From positions 1 through 64,000 of the forward strand of contig NZ_NNBY01000037.1 in the NCBI RefSeq assembly GCF_002834235.1: a stretch of 64,000 nucleotides of DNA, given 5' to 3'. The notes under the pieces were generated by a model, which saw only the letters and a program-made list of their open reading frames with translations, made no database searches and was not told the DNA's origin. Position 1 is the stretch's first letter, and each line of letters starts with the position of its first letter. Of this stretch, positions 19,008 to 28,444 are shown piece after piece. Position numbers and translations under genes: made by a program. Origin of the DNA: Ruminococcus bromii (GTDB lineage: Bacteria > Bacillota > Clostridia > Oscillospirales > Acutalibacteraceae).

Positions 19008-19499
19008 TTAAACGGAAACCGAAGCTGTGCCTCTGTCAATGGCAACAGTACCTGTTCTTACAATCTCACGGATACCATAAGGCTTGAGTAAGTCAACAAG
19101 CGTGTTGATGCGGCTTGCACATTCGCAGTACTCAACGGTAACTGACGAAGGGGATACATCAACGATTTTCGCCTGCATAATTTCAACCGTTTTGACAATT
19201 TCGGCTCTTTTTGAGGCGGCGCAGTGAACCTTGATTAATACAAGCTCACGGCTGATAAATTCGCCCTCATTAAGCCTTTTTACCTTAATAACGGGAATGA
19301 GCTTGTTGAGCTGTTTTTCAAGCTGTTCAACAATGTACTCGTCACCGTTTGCAACGATTGTGATTCGGGAAACCGACGGGTCCTGAGTAACACCTACTGC
19401 AAGTGAGTCGATGTTAAAACCTCGGCGAGAGAAAAGTCCCGAAATCTTTGAAAGAACGCCCGCCTGATTTTCAACAAGTATTGATAATGTATACTGCAT
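19008..19499 (-). CDS. ilvN: Acetolactate synthase, regulatory small subunit
   Basis: 163 residues, typical for IlvH/IlvN. The N-terminal ACT domain (YTLSILVENQAGVLSKISGLFSRRGFNIDSLAVG) binds the feedback inhibitor valine. The second half (IVKTVEIMQAKIVDVSPSSVTVEYC...) is the C-terminal domain of the family. It lies 12 bases after ilvB and should be cotranslated with the catalytic subunit. Confidence 0.96.
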   Translation of the reverse strand: MQYTLSILVENQAGVLSKISGLFSRRGFNIDSLAVGVTQDPSVSRITIVANGDEYIVEQLEKQLNKLIPVIKVKRLNEGEFISRELVLIKVHCAASKRAEIVKTVEIMQAKIVDVSPSSVTVEYCECASRINTLVDLLKPYGIREIVRTGTVAIDRGTASVSV

Positions 19500-19511
19500 T
19501 TTATCACCTCA

Positions 19512-21134
19512 TTAAATTGACGGAGTGTCGGGGTGAACATCGCAAACAAGAATGAACGGTTTTTCCGAATCAACAATACCCTTGATGATGTTTTCGGCTT
19601 CCTTGTTTGAATGAGCCTCTGCATGGTCAATGCCGTAAGCATCGGCAATCTTCAAGAAGTCGGGATCACCGTTGAGAATTGTTGCGGAGTGTCTGCCGCC
19701 GTAGTGTTTGTCCTGAAGTTCACGAACCATTCCGAGTCGTGCGTTTTTCATAATGATGATTTTAATTCCGAGCTGATTGCCTGCAATAGTCGCAAGCTCA
19801 TTAAGCCCCATCTGAAAACTGCCGTCACCGCAGATTACAATAACATCACGGTCGGGTCTTGCAAACTTTGCACCGATTGCAGCGGGAATTGAGTAACCCA
19901 TTGTACCCATACCGCCTGTTGTGAGGAATCTGCCCTCACGAATACGGAAGTTGTTTGCACACCAGATTTGATTTTGTCCTACATCGGCAACGAGAATTGC
20001 CTTTGAGCGGAACATTGCGCTGAGATGACCGACAAGTGTTCTCGGCTCAACAAAGCCGTCAAAAACGGGAGGCTCACGGTAAAGGTCTTTTTTCCAGTTC
20101 TTTACGGTTTCGCTCCACATTGTTGTAACCTTGTAATCGCCGATGCTGTCAAGCAGCATATTGATGACATTTTTCATATCGCCTACAATCGGAATTTCTG
20201 TTTTAACATTCTTACCGATTTCAGCAGGGTCAATGTCAATGTGAATTACCTTTGTGTTTTCACTCATCTGGTCGGGAGCCGCAACAGCTCTGTCACCGAG
20301 TCTTGCACCGCATACGATTACAAGGTCGGCTTCGTGAAGAGCACGGTTGGCAACAGCCTTGCCGTGAGTGCCGAGCATTCCGAGATAAAGCTCATGCTCG
20401 CTGGGCATAACACCGATGCCCATCATAGTTGAAATAACGGGGATACCCGTAGTTTCTGCAAATTTTTGAAGTTTAAGCTTGATACCCGAACTAAGCACGC
20501 CGCCGCCTGATACGATAACAGGACGCTTGCTTGCGTTGATGGCCTCAACAGCCTTTTTAACCTGAATTGCGTGTCCCTTAGTGTTCGGTTTGTAACCGAT
20601 AATGTTTACGCTTTCGGGATATTCAAAACTTTCAATTTCATTTTCCTGAATATCAACGGGAATGTCGATAAGTACAGGACCGGGTCTGCCGGTTGAGGCA
20701 ATATGGAAAGCCTCTTTGAAAACTCTCGGAAGGTCTTCTGTTTTGCTGACGAGATAACTGTGCTTTACAAACGGTTCACAAGCTCCCGTGATGTCAGCTT
20801 CCTGAAAGACATCTCTGCCGAGAAGGTCGGAACGAACCTGACCTGTAATGGCAACAATCGGAATAGAGTCCGTATAGGCGGTTGCAATGCCTGTGATGAG
20901 GTTGGTTGCACCGGGACCGGAAGTTGCCACGCAAACACCGGGACGATTACTGCATCTTGCATAGCCGCTTGCCGCATGAGCAGCGTTCTGTTCCTGACGA
21001 ACAAGAATGTGGGTAATGCTCGAATCGTAAACTTTATCGTAAAATGGGCAGATAGCCGCACCGGGATAACCAAAGACTATGTCAACGCCCTCGGCTTCCA
21101 AACATTTTACCATAATTTCAGCACCGCTGATCAT
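19512..21134 (-). CDS. ilvB: Acetolactate synthase, catalytic large subunit
   Basis: 540 residues. The N-terminal thiamine diphosphate domain holds GYPGAAICPFYD and the activating Glu in VRQEQNAAHAASGYAR. The FAD-type middle domain and the C-terminal ThDP-binding motif CGDGSFQMGLNELATI...KNARLGM are present. It condenses two pyruvates to acetolactate, or pyruvate with 2-oxobutyrate. Presence of the small subunit supports an anabolic role. The ribosome site AGGAGG is close upstream. The leader is only about 75 bases, too short for a T-box. Confidence 0.97.
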   Translation of the reverse strand: MISGAEIMVKCLEAEGVDIVFGYPGAAICPFYDKVYDSSITHILVRQEQNAAHAASGYARCSNRPGVCVATSGPGATNLITGIATAYTDSIPIVAITGQVRSDLLGRDVFQEADITGACEPFVKHSYLVSKTEDLPRVFKEAFHIASTGRPGPVLIDIPVDIQENEIESFEYPESVNIIGYKPNTKGHAIQVKKAVEAINASKRPVIVSGGGVLSSGIKLKLQKFAETTGIPVISTMMGIGVMPSEHELYLGMLGTHGKAVANRALHEADLVIVCGARLGDRAVAAPDQMSENTKVIHIDIDPAEIGKNVKTEIPIVGDMKNVINMLLDSIGDYKVTTMWSETVKNWKKDLYREPPVFDGFVEPRTLVGHLSAMFRSKAILVADVGQNQIWCANNFRIREGRFLTTGGMGTMGYSIPAAIGAKFARPDRDVIVICGDGSFQMGLNELATIAGNQLGIKIIIMKNARLGMVRELQDKHYGGRHSATILNGDPDFLKIADAYGIDHAEAHSNKEAENIIKGIVDSEKPFILVCDVHPDTPSI

Positions 21135-21216
21135 TATGTTTTGTCCCTCCTATCCTTATTTATTGTGAGCAAAAGGTGTTTTGTAACATTAAATATACCC
21201 TTTTGCTTTACCGCTA

Positions 21217-21245
21217 ATTATACAATAAATACCTTAAAAAGTAAA
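21217..21245 (-). promoter_or_regulatory. Promoter of ilvBNC
   Basis: On the minus strand: TTTACT (21245-21240), 17-base spacer, TATAAT (21222-21217). An imperfect CAAAAGG/CCTTTTG hairpin lies in the leader. Confidence 0.65.
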
Positions 21246-21331
21246 GAGCAGTATTGCCCATAAATTAAATTTTTTGCAGGATTTTGACAGATAATTTGCA
21301 AAATGAATTTTAATTGATTTTTACCGCCTGT

Positions 21332-22567
21332 TTACTGAAAATTTAAGTCGCTTAATTTTGTAAAGTATAGTTTTGAATTAAGATTACTTTTTTTGTCTGC
21401 ATTATCAGGAGTAGTTATTATCATCAAATTATCTTTTCCAGTTCTTGACATTGAGCCGATATAGTAGTTTTCTTCTTCAGGTTTGAATTTTGTTTTTTTC
21501 ATTGTTTTGTCAATGGTATTAAATAAGTATATATTCCGTTCTAAATCAACATCTTTAAATGATAAAACTGTATTATATCCTTTTTGTGGAGTTTGAGCCA
21601 TAGAGTAGGTGTCGTCAATGTTGTCAATCATATCGGATTTTTGCAATTTCCTGTCCCTTATGTAACCTATACATCTTGTCATACTAAAATTCTGATAGAT
21701 AAGGTAGTTGTTTCTAAAATCAAAGAACTGTACACCTTGAATCAGTTCATTTGAATCATCTGAAATATCGGATATATCATAGCTTTTGAGAAAATTCATA
21801 TCATAGTCATAGGTTTCTATTTTTAAAGAAACATCTGTTTCCGAAACACAGTCCAAAACCAAAAGGCAAATTGTTTTTGTGCTGTCGTCAATTGAAACTT
21901 TTCTTATAGTTTTTCCTACACAGTTCTTATCATCAAACTCTAAATATTTCAGTTGTTTAAACTTTTGCGTTTCGGTGTCATACAGTTCCAAAGAAGTACC
22001 GTTGTCTAGCACTTTTGTGATTATGACAAGATTGTCTGCACCTGTAATGGTATCATAGGGAAAACCGCCTTTGTCAGAAAAGACAGTAGTCATTTTGTTT
22101 TTATTAAGGTCTATATCAATAAATTCAAGGGTTCTGTTTTCTTCATCTGTAATGTCACCCGTGCTTGCCATAAAACATAAGTGATTATTTACATACGCTT
22201 TATCGTTAATTTGCATTGTCCAGTCTTTTATTGAGCCGAGTTTTATACTGCTCTTTTTGTCTAAATAGTATCTGTAGTATTCTATTTCATTCGGAGAAGT
22301 TTCGTTGATTTTTGAATATATGAGTCCATCCTCAGTTGGCATAAATGCATCGAAAAGATTTAAATTGTCAATCTTTTTATCGTTATAGTAAATCTCCAAA
22401 TCGTAATTAAATTCTGTTTCAGAATCTGTATCTGTATCAAGAGATAAATCATCTGTATCCGTTACGGTTGTTTGTTCAGTGGAATTATTGCTTGATGAAG
22501 AAGTGTTACATCCATATAATGAAAGTAAAAATAAAGCGGTTACTAATAATAAAAATATCTTTTTCAA
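21332..22567 (-). CDS. Lipoprotein, probable beta-propeller fold, unknown function
   Basis: 411 residues. The signal peptide ends in a lipobox with Cys about residue 20 (LLSLYGC), followed by a Ser/Thr/Asp-rich tether. The body is a series of beta-strand-like repeats (for example KAYVNNHLCFMASTGD, LEFIDIDLNKNKMTTVFSD, NLVIITKVLDNGTSLELYDTE) resembling DUF5050-type or six-bladed propeller proteins. It should be attached to the outer face of the membrane. The coding region is more AT-rich than the neighbouring ilv genes. No clear terminator separates it from the ilvB promoter region. Confidence 0.65.
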   Translation of the reverse strand: MKKIFLLLVTALFLLSLYGCNTSSSSNNSTEQTTVTDTDDLSLDTDTDSETEFNYDLEIYYNDKKIDNLNLFDAFMPTEDGLIYSKINETSPNEIEYYRYYLDKKSSIKLGSIKDWTMQINDKAYVNNHLCFMASTGDITDEENRTLEFIDIDLNKNKMTTVFSDKGGFPYDTITGADNLVIITKVLDNGTSLELYDTETQKFKQLKYLEFDDKNCVGKTIRKVSIDDSTKTICLLVLDCVSETDVSLKIETYDYDMNFLKSYDISDISDDSNELIQGVQFFDFRNNYLIYQNFSMTRCIGYIRDRKLQKSDMIDNIDDTYSMAQTPQKGYNTVLSFKDVDLERNIYLFNTIDKTMKKTKFKPEEENYYIGSMSRTGKDNLMIITTPDNADKKSNLNSKLYFTKLSDLNFQ

Positions 22568-22697
22568 ATTAATCTCTCCGAAGTTTATTTATCAGTTACA
22601 AGCACTGACAAAAATATTATAATTTATATAATTATAAAAGTCAATGATTTTAAAATACTATAATATAAGATTATGTTTAGAAAAATTTTGGCAAATG

Positions 22698-22735
22698 AAA
22701 GCACCGTGAAACTTGTGAAAGCTCACGGTGCTTTA
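22698..22735 (-). terminator. Probable terminator of the P-type ATPase operon
   Basis: AAAGCACCGTGA / TCACGGTGCTTT stem. The T tract on the minus strand is weak, so confidence is moderate. Confidence 0.55.
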
Positions 22736-22772
22736 TCATAATAAATAATAAATGATATGATTTGCAAAAAAA

Positions 22773-25097
22773 TCAATATTTCTTTTTGAGGAGTCTTGCG
22801 GCTATGAGGACGCAGACTACGCTGACGCCTGTGTCGGCGATAACGGACATCCAGATTTGTGCAAGACCGAATGCGGCGAGGATGATTACAAGAGCCTTGA
22901 TTGAGAGGGCAAAGATGATGTTGCCCTTGACAGTGTTGATAACACTTCTTGCAATTTTAATTGCCTTTGGAAGCTGTTTGAGTGTGCCTGATGCGAGAAC
23001 TGCGTCTGACGCTTCAATAGCGGCTTCACTGCCAAATCCCATTGCGATACCGCAGTCGCTTGCCGAAAGAACAGGGGCATCATTGATGCCGTCGCCTACA
23101 AAGCAAGCACCCTTGGATTTTGATTTCAAGCCCTTGAAAAGCTCAAGCTTTTGAGCAGGGAGAAGCTCTGCGTGACATTCGGAAAGTCCGAGTTCGTTTT
23201 TAACATTTTCGGCAGGCTGTTGTCTGTCGCCTGTGAGCATTACCGTGTTCTTGACACCGAGCGCTTTAAGCTGTGAGATAACCTCTTTTGCCTCAGGTCT
23301 TACTGTGTCACTGACATTGAGCGAACCGATAAGCTGACCGTCATAAATTACGAAAACAGAATCGTCTTTGTTTGCAATCTTTTTCTGTTCGTCCGAAAGA
23401 ATCTTTGAACCGCCGCACTGAATAGTTTTGCCGTTATAAACTGCGCTTGTTCCGTGACCGGCACTTTCGCTGTAGTCGGAAAGCTCGGGAAGTTCAAGAC
23501 CGTTTGCCTTTTCTCTGATTGCGGAGGCAATCGGATGAGCGGAATATTTTTCGCTTGCAGCGGCAAGAGCAAGAACTTCGTCGGCACTGTGTGAACCTAC
23601 GGGATTAACCTTGTTTACGCTGAGCTTGCCGCTTGTGAGTGTGCCTGTTTTATCGAATACGAATGTGTCTGCTTTTGCAAGAGCCTCAATATATTTTCCG
23701 CCCTTGATGAGTACACCAACTTCGGATGCAGCGCCGATACCCGAATAGTAGGAGAGAGGTACGGAAATAACAATAGCACACGGACATGACGCTACAAGAC
23801 AAACAAGCGCACGGTAGAGCCATTCGCTGAATGCTCCGAGTCCGCAAAGCGGAGGAATTACTGCGATTGCAGCTGCAATGAGTACAACAACAGGTGTGTA
23901 AACAGAGGCAAATCTTGAAATAAGCTTTTCGCTGTTGCCCTTTTGAGCGGCGGCATCTTCAACAAGTTGAAGAATTCTTGTTGCGGTACTGTCGCCGAAA
24001 TGCTTTGTGGTTTTGACGGTAATAAGGTTACTGCCGTTGATTGCACCGCTGAGTACCTCACTGCCCTCGCCTGCGTCAACAGGAAGGCTTTCGCCTGTGA
24101 GTGCCGATGTGTCGAGAGTTGTTTTACCTTTGATAATAATGCCGTCAAGCGGAACTCTTTCGTATGGCTTGACTTCAATGATACTTCCGATTTCAACGCT
24201 TTCGGCAGGAACAATCTGTTCCGCACCGTCAACAATAATTGTTGCTGTATCTGGACGAATGTTTGCAAGCTTTTCAATGTCACGGCGGGATGCGTCAACT
24301 GCTCGATCCTCAAAAATTTCACCGATAGAAAAGAGGATTGTTACCATTGCCGCTTCAACAAAATCTCCAAGACAGAATGCCGCAATTACCGCAACAGCCA
24401 TAAGCGTTGTTTCGTCAATTCTCAGCTTTAGAATGTTTTTTGCACCCTTGATAAATACCTTGTAACCCGAAAGAAGTGTTGCAACAAAACACGCTGCGAG
24501 TACAACATAATGAACAGCCGTAACACCGTCAAGTGTAAGGTGGAGAATTTCGGACACTACAGCAAGTACAATTGAAATTGCAAGGAAGATTGTGTCATGG
24601 TTGATTTTCTTTTTCGTGATTTCGGGTTCTGCCTTTGTTGTGATATCATTTTTCGGAGTTTTGTCAACAACGGTTACACCGTCCTCAATGCTGTCGCAAA
24701 TTGCCTGAATTTCGGAAACAGGATTCTGCTTTTCGCTTTTGAAATTGAGAAGTTTTGTCGCAAAATTAAAGCTTACATCCTCAAAGCCGTCTGTTTCTGC
24801 AATTTTAGCCTCAATCTTGCCTGCACAATGAGCACAATTGAGATTGTCTAAAGTGTAGGCGTATTTTTTGAGATTGGTTTTCGGAGTTTTGTCAACAACG
24901 GTTACACCGTCCTCAATGCTGTCGCAAATTGCCTGAATTTCGGAAACAGGATTCTGCTTTTCGCTTTTGAAATTGAGAAGTTTTGTCGCAAAATTGAAGC
25001 TCACATCTTCAAAGCCGTTTGTTTCTGCAATTTTGGCCTCAATCTTGCCTGCACAATGAGCGCAGTTGAGATTGTCAAGCTGATATTTGTACCTCAT
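22773..25097 (-). CDS. Zn/Cd/Pb-type P1B ATPase with duplicated metal-binding domain
   Basis: 774 residues. Two N-terminal HMA domains, each with NLNCAHCAGK (C12/C15 and C88/C91), are copies of each other with a 76-residue period. Downstream are the CPC transport motif (C438-P-C440), the phosphorylation site DKTGTLT (D482), and the GDGINDAPVLSASD hinge. The CPC motif and the SxxAxVxIxGG-like context indicate the ZntA/CadA class that exports Zn2+, Cd2+ or Pb2+. The gene lies 12 bases after an ArsR/SmtB regulator whose metal site favours zinc, so zinc efflux is the best guess. Eight membrane helices are expected. Confidence 0.92.
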   Translation of the reverse strand: MRYKYQLDNLNCAHCAGKIEAKIAETNGFEDVSFNFATKLLNFKSEKQNPVSEIQAICDSIEDGVTVVDKTPKTNLKKYAYTLDNLNCAHCAGKIEAKIAETDGFEDVSFNFATKLLNFKSEKQNPVSEIQAICDSIEDGVTVVDKTPKNDITTKAEPEITKKKINHDTIFLAISIVLAVVSEILHLTLDGVTAVHYVVLAACFVATLLSGYKVFIKGAKNILKLRIDETTLMAVAVIAAFCLGDFVEAAMVTILFSIGEIFEDRAVDASRRDIEKLANIRPDTATIIVDGAEQIVPAESVEIGSIIEVKPYERVPLDGIIIKGKTTLDTSALTGESLPVDAGEGSEVLSGAINGSNLITVKTTKHFGDSTATRILQLVEDAAAQKGNSEKLISRFASVYTPVVVLIAAAIAVIPPLCGLGAFSEWLYRALVCLVASCPCAIVISVPLSYYSGIGAASEVGVLIKGGKYIEALAKADTFVFDKTGTLTSGKLSVNKVNPVGSHSADEVLALAAASEKYSAHPIASAIREKANGLELPELSDYSESAGHGTSAVYNGKTIQCGGSKILSDEQKKIANKDDSVFVIYDGQLIGSLNVSDTVRPEAKEVISQLKALGVKNTVMLTGDRQQPAENVKNELGLSECHAELLPAQKLELFKGLKSKSKGACFVGDGINDAPVLSASDCGIAMGFGSEAAIEASDAVLASGTLKQLPKAIKIARSVINTVKGNIIFALSIKALVIILAAFGLAQIWMSVIADTGVSVVCVLIAARLLKKKY
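24651..25085 (-). repeat. 228-base in-gene tandem duplication encoding the HMA domain
   Basis: The two copies are offset by exactly 228 bases (for example the shared TTTCGGAGTTTTGTCAACA at about 24651 and 24879). They differ at only a handful of bases, mostly third positions. This suggests a young duplication. Confidence 0.88.
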
Positions 25098-25109
25098 ATG
25101 TCTCCCTCC

Positions 25110-25427
25110 TTATTCAAGAACATGGTCAAGTCCCATTTCTATGATTCGTTTCACATGGTCATCGTCAAGGCTGTAATAAATCTGCTTTCCTTCACGGCGA
25201 ACACGCACCAGCTTGTTCTGCCTTAACACACGCAGTTGGTGGGAAATTGTGCTTTGCTCCATGCTGAGAGCTTCAGCAATGTTGAGCACCGACATTTCAT
25301 TTTCCGAAATGGTGTACATAATGCGAAGTCGGGTTGAATCACCGAAAACCTTAAAAAGGTCTGCAAGCTCAAATAGCACATCAATGTCGGGCATTTCGGG
25401 AGTGGTTGTTTTTTCTTTGTTTTCCAT
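25110..25427 (-). CDS. ArsR/SmtB-family metal-sensing repressor
   Basis: 105 residues. The winged helix-turn-helix core (FKVFGDSTRLRIMYTI, EALSMEQSTISHQLRVLRQNKLV, REGKQIYYSLDDDHV) is typical. The helix-5 metal site is D-x-H-(10)-H-x2-E, with the spacing known for the zinc sensor SmtB (D104, H106, H117, E120). The cysteine helix-3 site of CadC (ELCVCD) is absent. It should release DNA when zinc binds and so derepress itself and the ATPase. An inverted repeat operator lies 44 bases upstream. Confidence 0.92.
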   Translation of the reverse strand: MENKEKTTTPEMPDIDVLFELADLFKVFGDSTRLRIMYTISENEMSVLNIAEALSMEQSTISHQLRVLRQNKLVRVRREGKQIYYSLDDDHVKRIIEMGLDHVLE

Positions 25428-25470
25428 AGGCGTCCCCTTTAATTTTATCTCAGGTTAATAGTTATACTTG

Positions 25471-25496
25471 AACATATGAAGATATGCTCATATGTT
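25471..25496 (-). promoter_or_regulatory. Candidate ArsR/SmtB operator
   Basis: AACATATGA (25471-25479) and TCATATGTT (25488-25496) are perfect 9-base inverted arms with an 8-base centre. Read as a 12-2-12 element, 10 of 12 positions are symmetric, which is the form used by SmtB/CadC regulators. It lies between the repressor start and the AT-rich promoter region. Confidence 0.78.
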
Positions 25497-25572
25497 AATT
25501 ATAATATAGCATTCCCTTTTTAAAAAGTCAATAGACACACACGAAAAAATGTAATGTTTTTTTGATTTTTTA

Positions 25573-25611
25573 CAAAAAAACAGCGGCAAAAGCATTTGCT
25601 TTCACCGCTGT
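25573..25611 (-). terminator. Terminator of the membrane protein gene at 26347
   Basis: Stem CAGCGG...CCGCTG with an inner AAAGCA/TGCTTT arm; the minus strand then has seven T. Confidence 0.85.
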
Positions 25612-25630
25612 GAGTACAGAATATTTTGTT

Positions 25631-26347
25631 TTATGCCATTCCGAAATAACTGAGAATATTGAATCCTGTCGGCATCGGAATTGTAAACATATATATAGTG
25701 GCAAGAATAAAACCTGCAACTGCAACACCGAGCACAATTCTTCTGTTCGGAAGATTCTTGAATGTGCCTACGATACCGAGCATAAAGAGTACAACCGAGT
25801 AAATTACGCTTACAAGACCGAATGCGTCACCGTTTGCGTTATCTTTCTTACCTTGTTCAAGAAGTTTGTCCGACTCTTCAATTGTAGCTTGTGCCTCTGC
25901 AAAATAACTTTCGGTGTAACCGTCCTTCATAAACGGAGTTACATTTTCCTTTTGATCCATTGCCCAATTAATTGCCTCAAGAAATTCTTCTGTACAGTTA
26001 TCACTCATAAGCTGATCAATTTGGTACTGATATTTTTCCATTTCCGCTTTATCGTTTTTAGATTCCGCATATTGGTAATTAAGGTTTGCCTCATTGATGT
26101 CATTCCATGTGATCATATCCTGCATAAGATTTTGAGAAGCCTCATTCCACATCGAGTTGCCCTCTGATGAGAGGTTGTTGCTTTTTGTGTAGTTAGTCGC
26201 CTGATTTCCGCCGTGAAGTGAACCTATCCACGATGCCCATGCTGTGGCGAGTGCGGTTATTCCGAGAAAAATCGCAACAATAATTTCAATTTTTTCTTCA
26301 CTGCTTCTTTTACTTATTTTTTTCGGTTCTTTTGCTGTTTCGCTCAT
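25631..26347 (-). CDS. Three-helix membrane protein, unknown function
   Basis: 238 residues from the ATG at 26347, which has GGAGG 8 bases upstream; a longer reading to 26419 has no ribosome site. One N-terminal transmembrane helix (IIVAIFLGITALATAWASWIG) is followed by a roughly 110-residue polar helical region rich in Asn/Glu, then two C-terminal helices (LVSVIYSVVLFMLGIVGTF and VLGVAVAGFILATIYMF). It looks like a DUF4337-type protein in layout, though this is not certain. It has its own terminator and no informative neighbours. Confidence 0.7.
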   Translation of the reverse strand: MSETAKEPKKISKRSSEEKIEIIVAIFLGITALATAWASWIGSLHGGNQATNYTKSNNLSSEGNSMWNEASQNLMQDMITWNDINEANLNYQYAESKNDKAEMEKYQYQIDQLMSDNCTEEFLEAINWAMDQKENVTPFMKDGYTESYFAEAQATIEESDKLLEQGKKDNANGDAFGLVSVIYSVVLFMLGIVGTFKNLPNRRIVLGVAVAGFILATIYMFTIPMPTGFNILSYFGMA

Positions 26348-26419
26348 TCTGAATCCTCCGTTAATTAAAAATTTGCCGCAATGCCTTAATTTTGTCGTTA
26401 TTATATTGTAAAAGGACAC

Positions 26420-27029
26420 TTGCCGACTGATTCTGTTTCAATCATAATTGATAAAAGTTTTAAATTCAATGCAAGTGGCAGTAAAGTCTTTTTTTCGGCA
26501 TAATAATCATTTTGTCTGTGATTTTTAAAAAAATTTACCTTTAGATATTTTTGTTTTATTCGTTTGATTTGCAAAGAATAAATATATACGATAGATTTGC
26601 CTGCAAATTTTCAATTAAGAAAATATAATAACTGTTTCAATTTGTAATAATTTTACAAAAAATCGCTTTGATTAATTACTTCTTTTTAGGAAAAAACGGT
26701 TTTAAAAAGCATGGTTGGTTATATTAAAAACAAAAAAAGCAACAAATTAATAATTTGAGTACAACTTGCCCAAAAATAGATTACAGTTTTATTATTCCGT
26801 TGACTTTACTACAATTTTGTAGTATCATTTTCTGTAAGAGAATTGTTAAATTACATCTGCGTAACCGAGTGGGTTCGTTTTTAATAAAATATAACAAATT
26901 AGTTCTCATTATGAATTTTAGATTCGTATAATTTTTGATTTTTACTTATACACTATATAGATATACATTTTCAGATATTTAGCTTATTTAGTTAAAAGTA
27001 TCTTCTACACATTAATTGGGGTGTAACAA
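26420..27029. other. AT-rich intergenic region without a recognised gene
   Basis: About 610 bases, very AT-rich, between a divergent membrane protein gene and murA. I see no ORF, tRNA or riboswitch pattern. A CACTTGC...GCAAGTG pair near 26418-26484 and many A/T tracts are the only visible structure. The murA promoter should lie in its right part but cannot be fixed. Confidence 0.6.
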
Positions 27030-28322
27030 TTGGAGAAGTTCGTAGTTACCGGCGGAAAGCCATTATCGGGTGAAGTGACAATCAGCGGTGCGAAAAATGC
27101 AGCCGTTGCAATTATTCCGGCAGTTATTCTTTGTGATGAACCGTGCCAGATTGAAAATATTCCTAACATCAGCGATGTATCACTCATCAGCAGAATTCTT
27201 CAGCAGATGGGTGCTAATGTAAGACGAATCAACCGTTCGTCCTTATATATTGATCCTACAAAAATCCGCACATGCAATGCTGTGACCGACCTTGTAAGAG
27301 GTATGAGAGCATCATATTATCTCCTCGGCGCACTTTTGGGCAAGTACGGCAAGGCTAAGGTGGCTCTTCCGGGCGGCTGTAACTTTGGCGTGCGTCCGAT
27401 TGACCAGCATCTTAAAGGCTTTGAGGCTCTCGGTGCGACAACTCAGCTTGTTGACGGTGCGATTATAGAGGCAGAATGCGACAGCCTTGTCGGTACACAT
27501 GTGTACCTTGATGTTGTGTCCGTTGGTGCAACAATGAACATTATGCTTGCCGCATCAAAGGCAAAGGGACAGACCATTATTGAAAATGCCGCAAGAGAAC
27601 CGCATATTGTTGACCTTGCGAACTTCCTTAATTCAATGGGTGCGGATGTCAGGGGCGCAGGTACGGATGTTATCAAAATCCGTGGCGTTGAGTATCTTCA
27701 CGGCATTACTTATTCGATTATTCCCGACCAGATTGAGGCAGGAACATATATGTGTGCCGCCGCCGCAACAAGAGGTTGTATTACGGTGAAGAATATTACA
27801 CCGAAGCATCTTGAATCAATCAGCGCAAAGTTGCGTGAGATGGGTGTTAAGATTACGGAATATGATGAGGCTCTCAAGGTTGATGCGTCATCTGCTCCGC
27901 TAAAGCGCTGTAATATCAAGACAATGCCGCATCCCGGCTTCCCGACAGACTGTCAGCCGCAGTTTGCCGCATTGCTTATGAGCGTTCCCGGAACAAGCAT
28001 CATCAACGAGAATGTTTGGGATAATCGCTACCAGTATGTCAGCGAGCTTATCAGAATGGGTGCGCAGATTTCTGTTGAGGGCAGACTTGCAATCATTGAG
28101 GGCGGTGTTCCGCTCACAGCGGCTCCCGTTAAGGCAACCGACCTTCGTGCAGGTGCGGCTATGATTATTGCCGCTCTTGAAATTAACGGTACAACAGAGA
28201 TTTCAAATATTCAGTTCATTGAGCGTGGATATGAAGATGTTGTTGAAAAGTTCAGAGCACTTGGTGCAGATATCAAAAAGGTGTATTTTACAGGAGACAA
28301 CGAGCAAGAGCTCGGTGCCTGA
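27030..28322 (+). CDS. murA: UDP-N-acetylglucosamine 1-carboxyvinyltransferase
   Basis: 430 residues; it begins with TTG after a weak GGGGTG site. The catalytic Cys sits in LPGGCNFGVRPID (C117), so this is the fosfomycin-sensitive Cys form. Other conserved parts are GAKNAAVAIIPA at the N-terminus, PDQIEAGTYMCAAAATRG, and PGFPTDCQPQFAALL. It transfers enolpyruvate from PEP to UDP-GlcNAc, the first committed step of peptidoglycan synthesis in the cytoplasm. A terminator follows. Confidence 0.96.
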   Translation: MEKFVVTGGKPLSGEVTISGAKNAAVAIIPAVILCDEPCQIENIPNISDVSLISRILQQMGANVRRINRSSLYIDPTKIRTCNAVTDLVRGMRASYYLLGALLGKYGKAKVALPGGCNFGVRPIDQHLKGFEALGATTQLVDGAIIEAECDSLVGTHVYLDVVSVGATMNIMLAASKAKGQTIIENAAREPHIVDLANFLNSMGADVRGAGTDVIKIRGVEYLHGITYSIIPDQIEAGTYMCAAAATRGCITVKNITPKHLESISAKLREMGVKITEYDEALKVDASSAPLKRCNIKTMPHPGFPTDCQPQFAALLMSVPGTSIINENVWDNRYQYVSELIRMGAQISVEGRLAIIEGGVPLTAAPVKATDLRAGAAMIIAALEINGTTEISNIQFIERGYEDVVEKFRALGADIKKVYFTGDNEQELGA

Positions 28323-28343
28323 CTAAAATTTAATTAGAATTCA

Positions 28344-28374
28344 AAGCCGTTTTCTTTGTGAGAACGGCTTTTTT
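28344..28374 (+). terminator. Terminator of murA
   Basis: AAGCCGTTTTC / GAGAACGGCTT stem followed by a T run. Confidence 0.85.
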
Positions 28375-28444
28375 GTGAGGTAATTTACAAATTTTAAAAT
28401 TTGTGTTATCATATTCGTTATACTAAAGATAAGGATTGATTGTT

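Noticed and set aside
21135-21300. T-box or leader peptide controlling ilvBNC
   Set aside because: The promoter is only about 80 bases from the start codon, and no T-box sequence (TGGNACCGCG-like) or run of Leu/Val/Ile codons is visible.
26348-27029. Hidden small gene or RNA in the AT-rich gap before murA
   Set aside because: No ORF with a ribosome site, no tRNA-like cloverleaf and no clear promoter-terminator pair was found; only weak hairpins occur.
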